Positions 26,080 to 34,159 of a stretch of DNA of 64,000 nt are shown here, piece by piece. The notes under the pieces were generated by a model. The model saw nothing but the letters and a program-made list of their open reading frames with translations. It had not been told where the DNA came from and ran no database searches. Source of the stretch: Pseudomonadota bacterium. GTDB taxonomy: Bacteria > Myxococcota_A > UBA796 > UBA9615. The number at the start of each line of letters is the position of its first letter. Within the stretch, counting starts at the first letter, position 1. The stretch is from contig JAAESI010000093.1 in the NCBI GenBank assembly GCA_024229515.1, positions 1-64,000 of the forward strand, in the 5' to 3' direction. The position numbers and the translations under genes were made by a program.

Positions 26080-26703
26080 ATGCGCCTCCTCGCTCCGCTC
26101 CTGTTCGCCTCCCTGCTGCTCCTGCCGGCCGCTTCGGCGCACGATGGCTCCTCCAGCAAGCCTTCGCTCCCGACCCTGACGGAGAAGGAGGAGGCGAAGC
26201 TGTCCGACGGCAAGCTCCTGCTGTGGACCACGCGGGACGAGAACGCCGACGGCGCGGGCATCGTCACGGGCCTGATCGAGATCGACGCTGAGCCGGCCGA
26301 GATCTGGGAGATCCTGCTCGACTTCGAGTCCATCCCGGAGACCTCGGGGGCGATGAAGTCGGCCGACCGGTACGAGGACACCAACGGCGCCGGCTCCCGC
26401 GTCGTCGGGGTCGAGTACCTCGTCAAGGTCGCCTGGGTGGAGATCATCTACAGCGTGCACCACGACTACTTCGCGTCGAAGAACTACCTCGTGTGGACCC
26501 TGGACCCGAACAAGACCAACGGCATCAAGAGCACCGTCGGCTCCTTCTCTACGTGGCCCGGCTCGGCGCCCGGCAAGACCCGGTTCCTGTACCGGACGTC
26601 GGTCGACACCGGCCGCAAGGTCCCCGACTGGGTCGAGGAGGACCTCAGCGAGGGCTCGCTCAAGAGCTACATCAAGGCCGTTCGCAGCCGGGCGGAGAAG
26701 TAG
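26080..26703 (+). CDS. Secreted SRPBCC/START-like domain protein
   Basis: 207 residues. A Sec signal ends ...LPAASA. The mature part has the SRPBCC (polyketide cyclase/START-like) outline: GLIEIDAEPAEIWEILLDFESIPE at the start, central strands (GVEYLVKVAWVEIIYSVHHDY), and a long C-terminal helix (EEDLSEGSLKSYIKAVRSRAEK). Such folds bind hydrophobic ligands. Periplasmic versions are less common and of unknown ligand. The next gene starts 6 nt later, so both are probably one transcript. Confidence 0.72.
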   Translation: MRLLAPLLFASLLLLPAASAHDGSSSKPSLPTLTEKEEAKLSDGKLLLWTTRDENADGAGIVTGLIEIDAEPAEIWEILLDFESIPETSGAMKSADRYEDTNGAGSRVVGVEYLVKVAWVEIIYSVHHDYFASKNYLVWTLDPNKTNGIKSTVGSFSTWPGSAPGKTRFLYRTSVDTGRKVPDWVEEDLSEGSLKSYIKAVRSRAEK

Positions 26704-26709
26704 GAGTCG

Positions 26710-27645
26710 ATGATGCGCGCGCTTCCCCTCCTGTTTGCCGCGTTCGTCCTGAGCGCCTGCCCCACGCAACGGCCCGAAGGCACCGAGTACGAGGGGGACG
26801 ACCCCGGCGAGTGCAGCGACGGCGCCGACAACGACCGCGACGGCTACTTCGACTGCGACGATCAGGACTGCGACGCCAGCCCCGACTGCGGCGGCGGGGA
26901 TGACGATGACGCGACCGACGACGATGACGCGACCGACGACGACGACATCACCGACGACGACGACACCGTCGAGCCGCCGGGCGCCTTCATCTACGCCCAC
27001 ACGGACGCGTCGCTGTACGAGATCGATCCCGACACGTACGCCCCCACGCTGCTGGGCAACTTCAGCGGCAACAACACCTTCAGCCAGGGCGTCACCGACA
27101 TCGGCGTCGACCTGTTCGGCGACATGTGGGCGGTCGGCTTCTTCGAGATCTACGAGGTGAACATCGCCACCGCCGCCCTCACCGAGCGGAAGTTCGACCT
27201 CGGCTTCACGGAGATGAACGCGATGACCTTCCTCGCCGACGGCACCCTGCTCGCCGGCGCCGGGAGCCAGCTGTACGAGGTCGACACCACCACCGGCCAG
27301 GCGAACGTGACCGAGGTCCTCACCGGCTACAGCTTCGCCGGCGACATGGTCGGGCTCCCCGACGGCCTGCTCTACATGCTGATGTGCGTGGGCACGACCC
27401 CGCCGTGTGCGACGTCCCTGGTGGTGATGGACCTGCTGACCGGCGATGTCTCCGAGGTGGGTCCCACCGGTCAAGGCGACATGTACGGCGTCGCCTACTA
27501 CAACACCAACGAGCTCATCTACGGCTTCAACGGCAGCGGCCAGATCTTCCTCGTCGATCCCAGCACCGGCCTCGCGACGCTCCAGTCCAGCGGCGGTCCG
27601 CTGTGGTGGGGCGCGACCACCAACCCGGCGCGGTGGTCCGGTTGA
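26710..27645 (+). CDS. Poly-Asp-tethered lipoprotein with a propeller-like domain
   Basis: 311 residues. Lipobox LSAC, then one short metal-binding motif (CSDGADNDRDGYFDCDDQDCD), then a DDDDAT-type acidic tether. From residue 95 on, repeated YEIDPDTYAPTLLGNF, YEVNIATAALTERK and YEVDTTTGQANVTEV blocks suggest a YncE/NHL-like beta-propeller. No enzymatic signature. Its TGA overlaps the TTG start of the following gene (TTGA). Confidence 0.72.
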   Translation: MMRALPLLFAAFVLSACPTQRPEGTEYEGDDPGECSDGADNDRDGYFDCDDQDCDASPDCGGGDDDDATDDDDATDDDDITDDDDTVEPPGAFIYAHTDASLYEIDPDTYAPTLLGNFSGNNTFSQGVTDIGVDLFGDMWAVGFFEIYEVNIATAALTERKFDLGFTEMNAMTFLADGTLLAGAGSQLYEVDTTTGQANVTEVLTGYSFAGDMVGLPDGLLYMLMCVGTTPPCATSLVVMDLLTGDVSEVGPTGQGDMYGVAYYNTNELIYGFNGSGQIFLVDPSTGLATLQSSGGPLWWGATTNPARWSG

Positions 27646-29174
27646 TCCGAGCCGCGCTCGCCGTCTCCGCTCTCCTGCTCGCAGTGCCCCCCGCGCACGC
27701 GGGCGAGGACGTCCCTCCGACCGTCGTCGACCTGGCGGCCCACGCGACCGTTCGGGTGCACTCGGACCACGACGGACGTCCGGTCGTTCGCTCCGGCGTC
27801 GTCGTCAAAATCGACCGCATGGGCCGCGTGCTGACGTCGGCCCGCGCCCTGGGCTGCGCCGATTCCATCCAGGTGGAGCTCCCCTTCGAACGCGGTCTGC
27901 TGGACGCCACCCTCGTCGGCCTCGACGACGACGCCGACGTGGCGGTGCTGCTCATCAAGCCCAAGAAGTCCCAACGCCCCAAGGCCGCGGAGCTCGGCGA
28001 GACGCCTGCTCCCGGCCGCACCCTGTGGGCCTGGGGCGGCGTCTCCGGGCTGCGCTCGGCGACGTTGGACACCGTCTCAGTCGGCGCCCTGAAGCTGCGG
28101 GGCTCCTCCCGCGCGGGCGACATCGGAGGCCCCATCTTCGATTCGGCCGGCCGCGTCGTGGGCCTCGTCGGTGACAGCCAGGGCGGAGCGACCTTCGGGA
28201 GGGACGGCGGCACCGTCGCCACCGCGGACGCCAGCGCCGGCACCAACCCGGTGGACTCCAAGTCCCTCTGTTCCCGGCGTCGCACCGTGTGGGCGCAGCT
28301 GACGGAGGCCGCGGACTACGCCGACGAGGGCAACTCGGCCTACGCCCTGACCGTGCTGCAGCAGGTGCTGGAGCGGCTCGAACCGGGCGAGCTCGAGCTC
28401 CGGGTGCGGCTCCGACGGGCGTTGATGTACGTCGAATTGAAGCGCTTCGACGAAGCGATCGCGGACCTGACGACGCTGCTCCAGTTGCACCCCCACCACC
28501 TGGAGGTCCGCCTGCTGCGCTCCACCGCCCGGGAGGCGATGCGGCACTGGGACCGCTCGCTCAAGGACCTGGATGCCGCCGCGGCGAGCCACCCCGCCGA
28601 GCTCCGCGTGCAGGGCCGCCGGGCGGTTCCCCTCCGCGAGCTCGGTCGCCCCGCCGAGGCGCTCCAAGCGGTCGAGGCGTGGGTCGCGACGGGCGAAGCG
28701 GGAGCGGCCGATCTGGGGCTGCGGTGCCGCCTGCAGATCGAGCTGAAGAAGCTCGATCCCGCGGCGGCGAGCTGCCTCGCGGCGATCGAGGCGGGGTGGG
28801 CCCGGCCCCAGGCGTTCGTCGAGCTGTCGACCGCGCGGCGCACCAGCGGGGACCTGCCGGGGGCCCTCGGCGCCCTCGACCTCGCGGTTGGCGCGGGGGT
28901 CACCGACACTACCGTGCTCTACAACCGGGCGCTGCTGAGGCTGCACTTCGGCCGCGTCGACGAGGCCCTCGCCGATCTCGACAGCGTGCTCGCGACCGAC
29001 GCCGACCACGGCGCCGCCTGGCACCTCAAGGCGCTCGCCCACGGCAAGCAGCGCAACCGTCCCGAGGCCATCGCAGCGGCCCGAAGAGCGGCCGACCTGG
29101 GGGCCGACGGGGCCGCTGAGCTGCTCCAGTACTTCAGGGACGGCGGCCTCATCGATGAGGTGAACCTGTTTTGA
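27642..29174 (+). CDS. Trypsin-fold pseudoprotease fused to TPR repeats
   Basis: 510 residues from a TTG that overlaps the previous TGA (GTG at 27633 is the alternative). A signal peptide ends ...PAHAGE. Residues 20-185 follow an HtrA/trypsin-like domain: VRSGVVVKIDRMGRVLTSARALGC, DDADVAVLLI, and RAGDIGGPIFDSAGRVVGLVGD. In a live enzyme the second position of TSAH and the GNSGG serine are catalytic; here they are Arg (TSAR) and Ile (GDIGG), so protease activity should be lost. The remainder (residues 215-500) is TPR-like helices (EAIADLTTLLQLHPHHLEVR, GALGALDLAVGAGVTDTTVLYNRALL). It is probably a binding scaffold in the periplasm. Confidence 0.7.
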   Translation: MIRAALAVSALLLAVPPAHAGEDVPPTVVDLAAHATVRVHSDHDGRPVVRSGVVVKIDRMGRVLTSARALGCADSIQVELPFERGLLDATLVGLDDDADVAVLLIKPKKSQRPKAAELGETPAPGRTLWAWGGVSGLRSATLDTVSVGALKLRGSSRAGDIGGPIFDSAGRVVGLVGDSQGGATFGRDGGTVATADASAGTNPVDSKSLCSRRRTVWAQLTEAADYADEGNSAYALTVLQQVLERLEPGELELRVRLRRALMYVELKRFDEAIADLTTLLQLHPHHLEVRLLRSTAREAMRHWDRSLKDLDAAAASHPAELRVQGRRAVPLRELGRPAEALQAVEAWVATGEAGAADLGLRCRLQIELKKLDPAAASCLAAIEAGWARPQAFVELSTARRTSGDLPGALGALDLAVGAGVTDTTVLYNRALLRLHFGRVDEALADLDSVLATDADHGAAWHLKALAHGKQRNRPEAIAAARRAADLGADGAAELLQYFRDGGLIDEVNLF

Positions 29175-30256
29175 GGAAGCTGCTCCTGACCGCGGCTCTG
29201 CTGGTGGGCTGCTCGGCTCCTCCGAACCCCCTCGAGGCGCCGCCGTCGACCGCCGCTCCCGTCGAGGCGGCCCCGGCCGAGCGGGAGCGCCTCCCCCCCC
29301 CCGAAGGGGACAGCGCCCCGGCCGAGGGTGAGCCCAACACGCCCGACGACCCCGAGGAGCACTACCACCCGCCGCCGCCCGAGGAGCCGCCCGAGGACCT
29401 GGATCCCTGCGCCACCCGGATGAACTGCGACGCCGGCTACCGGGCGTTCCTGACCAAGGCGGAGGGGCGCGCCGCGCCGGTCACCGAGGCCGCGCTCAAG
29501 GCCTCGCTGGCGCTCCTGGACGAGCACCCCGTCGCCCCCGGCGCCAGCCCGGGGCGGGCGAAGCTGACGCAGCAGGTGCTGGACGGCGCGCGCGCGGGCT
29601 GGCTGCAAAAGGACCTCGCCGGCCGGGGGGTGTCCGCCGCCGTCGCGGGCGACGTGGTGGTCTTCGACGACCCGTGGGTGGGCGAGTTCGGCGCGTCGCT
29701 GCGGATCCCGTCGGGCGCCGGCCCGTTCCCCGCCGTGATCGTGCACCCCGGCCACGGGGAGTCGCCGGCCGACCACCTCGCCAACCGCTACGGCGCCGAC
29801 TTCGCCGATCAGGGCGTCGCCGTGCTCGTGATCGAGGCCCGCGCCCACCAGGGCGACGACTACGCAGCCGCGCTGACGTGGGACCTGCTCCGGGCCGGCC
29901 ATACGCTCGTCGGGCTCCGCGTGTACGAGGTCCTCGTCGCCTTCAAGTACCTCCGCTCCCGCCCGGACATCGCCAAGGATCGCGTCGTGATCGCCGGCCA
30001 CAGCGGCGGGGCCCTGGTCGCCAACCTCGCGGCGCGGGTGGAGCCCCGGTTCGCCGGGCTCGTGACCGACCTCGTGAGCAACTACCTCAACGTCGAGGGC
30101 GACGTCTGGATGGACGAGTGCGCGCCTGATCTGGTGATGCTCCAGGAGCTCATCGTCGACTGGCCGAGCCTGGGCATGCCGGTGCTGAAGCTCGAGTACG
30201 GAGAGGCGGACGCCGACGTCGTGCGTCAGTTCGTGCTGGACCCGCAGCCCCCCTGA
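29171..30256 (+). CDS. Lipoprotein alpha/beta hydrolase, paralogue 1
   Basis: 361 residues from a TTG overlapping the previous stop (TTGA). Lipobox LVGC, then a Pro/Glu-rich linker to residue 75. The conserved family start is CATRMNCDAGYRAFLTKAEGR. The hydrolase part shows FPAVIVHPGHGES (oxyanion), VLVIEARAHQGDD and the nucleophile elbow RVVIAGHSGGALVA. Two more copies lie at 31986 and 45576. The fold matches dienelactone-hydrolase/BAAT-like serine hydrolases. Its 3' end overlaps the convergent glycosyltransferase gene by 31 nt. Confidence 0.78.
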   Translation: MRKLLLTAALLVGCSAPPNPLEAPPSTAAPVEAAPAERERLPPPEGDSAPAEGEPNTPDDPEEHYHPPPPEEPPEDLDPCATRMNCDAGYRAFLTKAEGRAAPVTEAALKASLALLDEHPVAPGASPGRAKLTQQVLDGARAGWLQKDLAGRGVSAAVAGDVVVFDDPWVGEFGASLRIPSGAGPFPAVIVHPGHGESPADHLANRYGADFADQGVAVLVIEARAHQGDDYAAALTWDLLRAGHTLVGLRVYEVLVAFKYLRSRPDIAKDRVVIAGHSGGALVANLAARVEPRFAGLVTDLVSNYLNVEGDVWMDECAPDLVMLQELIVDWPSLGMPVLKLEYGEADADVVRQFVLDPQPP

Positions 30257-31968
30257 GGGGCGTACAGCGCGACCTCGTCGTCCCCGACCGGCCACTGCCC
30301 GACGATCCGCCAGCCGCGCAGCATGGGCTCGTCCCGCGCCGACGGTCGGTTGATCACCACGTCGGGCGAGAAGAGGGTCGCGGCCGCGTAGGGGACCGCG
30401 TCGGTGACGTCCTCGTGCAGGTCCCAGAACGCTTCGTCGTCGGGGGAGAAGCCGACGCCGTCGTAGACCGACGGCTCGGGCACGCCATCGGGGTCCACCC
30501 ACCAGAACCGCTGGCCCCCGACCCGCATCGGGGTCAGCACCCGCAGCGGCGTGCGGAGGGGATCACCTTCGACCGCGGCGAGCCCCGCGCGGTAGCGGAG
30601 CCACCACGCGTCGCCGCGCTCGTACACGCCCCAGATGTAGCCGACGTCGCCGCTGCCGCAGCGCGCCACGGCCGCCCACAGCTCCTCGCGCACGTCGTCC
30701 TCGGCGGGGGGCGTCCAGTCGCGCCGGGACCAGCCCCGCCGCTCGAAGGAGCTGGCCATGCCGACGCCGCGAACGACGATGCCGGGTTGCCGGTCCCCGC
30801 TCGCCATCACCACCCGGTCGGCGTTCCAGAACGCCGGCCCCGCCACGTGCGCGTCCAGCCCGACCAACAGCCCGGCCGCCAGGGCGGCGATGCCCCCCCA
30901 CTTCCGCAGCTTGACCGACCCGTAGCCCCAGCCGATCCCCGCCGCCATCGGCACCGTCGGCGCCAGCGTGAGGATGAACCGGTCGTCGGGCCGGTCCACG
31001 ATCAGCAGCAGGAAGGCGCCGTGCCCCGCGATCGTGAGAAACAGGAACCGCCCCGCGGGGCCGCGCATCTCCACCCACCGCTGCAGCGTCGGCACCAGCG
31101 CGACGGCGTACAGCGGAGACAGCACGGTGAACAGCAACGCCATCGGGTACCAACCGATGCGGGGGCCCGTCTGGCTGCGAAGCCCCGCCAGCAGTGCGCT
31201 CAGGGGACCGCCGCCGACTTCGTCCCCGAGGGCGAGGCCGGTGGCGCCGAACGACGTCGGGGCGATGCCGACGTACGTGGCCATCACCACGGCCGCGATC
31301 ACCCCCGCGAGCAGGCAGGCGGCCCCGTGGTTGCGTCGGTTGGGGGGGCCCTTGAGGAGCACGATGCCCAGCAGCATCGGGAGCACGAAGGGGATGGCCG
31401 TCCACTTCACCCAGCCGGCGAAGCCGAGCAGCAGGCCGGCGCCCAGGCCGCTGAGCACGGGTCGGTCGGAGCCCCTGGCGGCGAGCAGTCCGACGCCTGC
31501 CCACAGCAGGGCGGTCATGGGGAGGTCGTAGTGGTAGCGCGTGGCGGTGGCGTGCAGCGCGGGGACCAGGAGCGTCAGGGCGGCGGCTGCCGCGGAGGCG
31601 TCGTGGCGGCGCGTCGTCCCCCAGACCACTCCAGCGACGCCGACGGCCAGGAGCAGCAGCCACAGGGGACCCATCCACAGCACGTCTTCGGCGCGCGGAC
31701 CGCTGATGGCGCCGGTGAGGTGGAGGCCCACGGGGTGGCTGACGATGTGGTCGTCCCACGCCTGCAGCAGCTCGGTCGGGCCCAGATTCGCGGCCGCCGC
31801 CAGATCGAGGAGTTCGACCCGCTTGGTGTGCTCGATCCAGGGTGCGCCGTTGTCCCCGTACTGCTGAATCGGCTGGTCCGCGATCCGGAACGCTACGAGC
31901 AACAGGACCGCCGCCGCGACCGCAGCGAAGAACGACCACGCCCGGCGGGGGGAGACGTCAGGAACCAC
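30226..31968 (-). CDS. Multi-TM GT-C-like glycosyltransferase, paralogue 1
   Basis: 580 residues from a GTG at 31968. At least ten TM helices fill residues 10-370 and a soluble domain forms the last 200. The first periplasmic loop has the acidic pattern expected of GT-C enzymes (YGDNGAPWIEHTKRVE). Later marks include TRYHYDLPMTALLWAGVG and PDDRFILTLAP. The soluble part carries RGVGMASSFERRGWSRRDW, shared almost word for word with the paralogue at 34012. GT-C enzymes of this kind transfer sugars from polyprenyl phosphates. It is divergent from the hydrolase at 31986 across 17 nt. Confidence 0.68.
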   Translation of the reverse strand: MVPDVSPRRAWSFFAAVAAAVLLLVAFRIADQPIQQYGDNGAPWIEHTKRVELLDLAAAANLGPTELLQAWDDHIVSHPVGLHLTGAISGPRAEDVLWMGPLWLLLLAVGVAGVVWGTTRRHDASAAAAALTLLVPALHATATRYHYDLPMTALLWAGVGLLAARGSDRPVLSGLGAGLLLGFAGWVKWTAIPFVLPMLLGIVLLKGPPNRRNHGAACLLAGVIAAVVMATYVGIAPTSFGATGLALGDEVGGGPLSALLAGLRSQTGPRIGWYPMALLFTVLSPLYAVALVPTLQRWVEMRGPAGRFLFLTIAGHGAFLLLIVDRPDDRFILTLAPTVPMAAGIGWGYGSVKLRKWGGIAALAAGLLVGLDAHVAGPAFWNADRVVMASGDRQPGIVVRGVGMASSFERRGWSRRDWTPPAEDDVREELWAAVARCGSGDVGYIWGVYERGDAWWLRYRAGLAAVEGDPLRTPLRVLTPMRVGGQRFWWVDPDGVPEPSVYDGVGFSPDDEAFWDLHEDVTDAVPYAAATLFSPDVVINRPSARDEPMLRGWRIVGQWPVGDDEVALYAPQGGCGSSTN

Positions 31969-31985
31969 GCCCGGATAATACGGGC
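31969..31985. promoter_or_regulatory. 17-nt bidirectional promoter between two GTG starts
   Basis: The whole spacer is GCCCGGATAATACGGGC. Plus strand: GATAAT (31974-31979) 6 nt before GTG 31986. Minus strand: TATTAT (31975-31980) 6 nt before GTG 31968. The arms CACGCCCG and CGGGCGTG, which include both start codons, form a perfect inverted repeat around GATAATA. Both transcripts would be leaderless and only one polymerase could occupy the site at a time. Confidence 0.65.
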
Positions 31986-32966
31986 GTGAAGTACGCGCTC
32001 GCGCTGGCGGTGGTGGTGATCGGATGCGGGACGCCCGCGCCCGAGCCCGTGGCCCCGCCCCCCGACCCGACGGACGAGACCCCTGCGTCGAACGCGTCGG
32101 GGTGCCCGTCGGACGATGTTTGTGTCGCTCCCTACGAGGCCTTCATCGGCAAGGCGGCCGCGTTCGCTCGTCCCGTCACGGACGCCGCGTTGACCGAACA
32201 GCTCGCCGCCATCACCGCCGCCAACACCAACACCGTGCAGGAGCGGCCCACCCCCGAAGCGCTGCGCGCTGGCCTCATCGACGCCGCGAACCTGGGCCCC
32301 CTGCTGGCCGACCTGGCCCCCCGAAGCCCGGTCATGACGGTGGGCGAGGGCGGGGCCGTGATCATCGAAGATCCCTGGATTGGTCTCCTCGAAGGGCTGT
32401 TGCTGCTGCCGCCCGGCGGCGATCCCGTCGGCGGCGTCGTCGCTCACCCCGGTCACGGGGAGACGGCCGAGCAGCACATCGCGCAGCGCGGAGGCCGGGA
32501 GTTGGCCGACGCCGGCCTCGCCGTGCTCGTGGTGCGGCCCCGCGCCCACGCCGGCGACGAGGTCTCCGCCGCGCTCGCCCGCACCCTCCTGCTCGCCGGT
32601 CACAGCCTCGTCGGCCTCCGCACCTACGAGGTCCTGGTCGCGGCCCGCGCCCTCGGCGCCCACCCGCGGGTCGACCCCGCCCGGATCGGGCTGCACGGGC
32701 ACAGCGGAGGCTCCGTGGTGGGCCACCTCGCGGTTCGGGTGGACGACTCGTTCGTTGCGTTCGTTGGAGACCTGATGTCGACCTACGGCGTGCCCGGGGC
32801 CGAATCCGGGGCGATCTCCGACGAGACGTCCCCTCTGCTGTACCCCTGGCACCCCTGGTTGGAGGAGCCGACGACCACGGCGGCGGCGATCCACGCCGAG
32901 GAGTACGGCTTCCCCGCGGGCGTGGGAGCGGGCGTGCAGTTCCTCGCCGGTCGGCTGGCCCCGTGA
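31986..32966 (+). CDS. Lipoprotein alpha/beta hydrolase, paralogue 2
   Basis: 326 residues from GTG. Lipobox VVIGC. The same layout as the gene at 29171: CPSDDVCVAPYEAFIGKAAAF, VIIEDPWIGLLEGLL, GVVAHPGHGETAEQH, VLVVRPRAHAGDE, and the elbow RIGLHGHSGGSVV. The C-terminal AIHAEEYGFPAGVG may contain the catalytic His. It is coupled to the SGNH gene by a GTGA overlap. Expression is predicted from the 17-nt bidirectional promoter. Confidence 0.78.
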   Translation: MKYALALAVVVIGCGTPAPEPVAPPPDPTDETPASNASGCPSDDVCVAPYEAFIGKAAAFARPVTDAALTEQLAAITAANTNTVQERPTPEALRAGLIDAANLGPLLADLAPRSPVMTVGEGGAVIIEDPWIGLLEGLLLLPPGGDPVGGVVAHPGHGETAEQHIAQRGGRELADAGLAVLVVRPRAHAGDEVSAALARTLLLAGHSLVGLRTYEVLVAARALGAHPRVDPARIGLHGHSGGSVVGHLAVRVDDSFVAFVGDLMSTYGVPGAESGAISDETSPLLYPWHPWLEEPTTTAAAIHAEEYGFPAGVGAGVQFLAGRLAP

Positions 32967-34159
32967 GCTGGAAACCCCGCCTCGCCGCCCTCGGCATCGG
33001 TTTGCTCCTGGCCCCCGTGCTCGCCGAAGTGGCGGTGCGCGCGGTCGGCGTGGAGGCGGACTGGCTCGCGGACCTGGCGTACTTCAACTCGGTCGATCCG
33101 GAGGTCCACCAGGTCTCCGACGACCTCGACCTGGTGTTCGAGCTCAAGCCCGACAGCACCGAGTCGTACCGGGCCCCCGACGGCCAGCAGCGGGAGGATG
33201 AGCACGCGTGGTGGTCCGATCCGCGCGTCGTCACCGTCAACGCCCTGGGTCACCGGGACCCACCCCGCACCCCCGCCAAGGCCGAGGGCACGTTCCGCAT
33301 CGCCTGCATGGGCGGCTCCAACACCTACGGCGCCGCGGTCAGCAACGAGCTCACCTGGCCGGCCGCGCTCGAGGCCGAGCTGAACGCCGCCCTCGCCCGC
33401 CCAGCGGAGGCCTGGAACCTCGGCGTCAGCGCCTACGTCACCCGGCAGAAGCTGGGCATGGCGCGCCGCGCGCTGGAGCGCTACGAGCCCGATCTGCTGC
33501 TGTTCCAGATGAGCAACACAGGGCCGCGCAACGTGCTCCTGCAGGGGCCCGAGGCGACGCTGACGGCCTTCCGGCGCGACCCCCGGCTCTACCGCGAGAC
33601 CCTGCTGTACGGCCCCGAAGGCCCCGCCTTTTGGTTCGACAAGACGACCCTGGGGCGGGTGTTCGTGATGTTCAAGAACCGGCGTGTGCGGGTGGACGAA
33701 TCGGGCAAGTACGGGCGTCCGATGGTGGAGCTGGATGGTCGCGCCGAGCGGCTCGCGGAGCGCGAGTTCAAGGCCTTCCTGGAGGAGGTCGACGTGCCCG
33801 TGGTCGTGCTCTACCCGGCCGAGGGCGGCAGCGCCGCGTGGTTGGAGGCGGTGGACGTTCCGCTGATCGACCTGAGCGCCCAGAAGGACGTGCCCGACAC
33901 GCCCGATGGCCGGCACCTCCACCCCGGGGCCGAGGTCTACCGCTGGTACGGCCGCCGCATCGCGCAGTACCTCATCGGATCAGGGTGCGTGACGTCCGGG
34001 GGATGCACCCCTCACCGCTCCTGGTGGCGGCAGATCGAGTTCGGGTCGGTGCCCCAGACCGATACCGCGTTCCCCCCGGCGGGGTCCTCCAGCACCTCGA
34101 CCACGGTCCAGCCGCCCGGCGGCGGGCAGTCCCCCGGAGCCGTCGCACCCGGCGAGTGA
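32963..34159 (+). CDS. SGNH-hydrolase-like membrane-anchored protein
   Basis: 398 residues from a GTG overlapping the previous TGA. An N-terminal signal anchor (RLAALGIGLLLAPVLAEVAV) precedes an SGNH/GDSL-like domain at roughly residues 110-340. Block I is FRIACMGGSNTYGAAV, with Ser in GGSN. The terminal block DGRHLHPGAEVYRWYG carries the DxxH pair. Between them a segment (PAFWFDKTTLGRVFVMFKN) is unusual for small SGNH esterases. Such enzymes de-acetylate or acyl-modify surface glycans, which fits the neighbouring glycosyltransferases. The last 148 nt overlap the convergent gene at 34012, so the final 48 residues may be an overrun. Confidence 0.65.
   Translation: MSWKPRLAALGIGLLLAPVLAEVAVRAVGVEADWLADLAYFNSVDPEVHQVSDDLDLVFELKPDSTESYRAPDGQQREDEHAWWSDPRVVTVNALGHRDPPRTPAKAEGTFRIACMGGSNTYGAAVSNELTWPAALEAELNAALARPAEAWNLGVSAYVTRQKLGMARRALERYEPDLLLFQMSNTGPRNVLLQGPEATLTAFRRDPRLYRETLLYGPEGPAFWFDKTTLGRVFVMFKNRRVRVDESGKYGRPMVELDGRAERLAEREFKAFLEEVDVPVVVLYPAEGGSAAWLEAVDVPLIDLSAQKDVPDTPDGRHLHPGAEVYRWYGRRIAQYLIGSGCVTSGGCTPHRSWWRQIEFGSVPQTDTAFPPAGSSSTSTTVQPPGGGQSPGAVAPGE

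Noticed and set aside
30415..31989. Open frame opposite the glycosyltransferase at 30226
   Set aside because: Gln/Arg/Pro-rich composition typical of antisense high-GC frames; the minus strand has clear TM and paralogue evidence.
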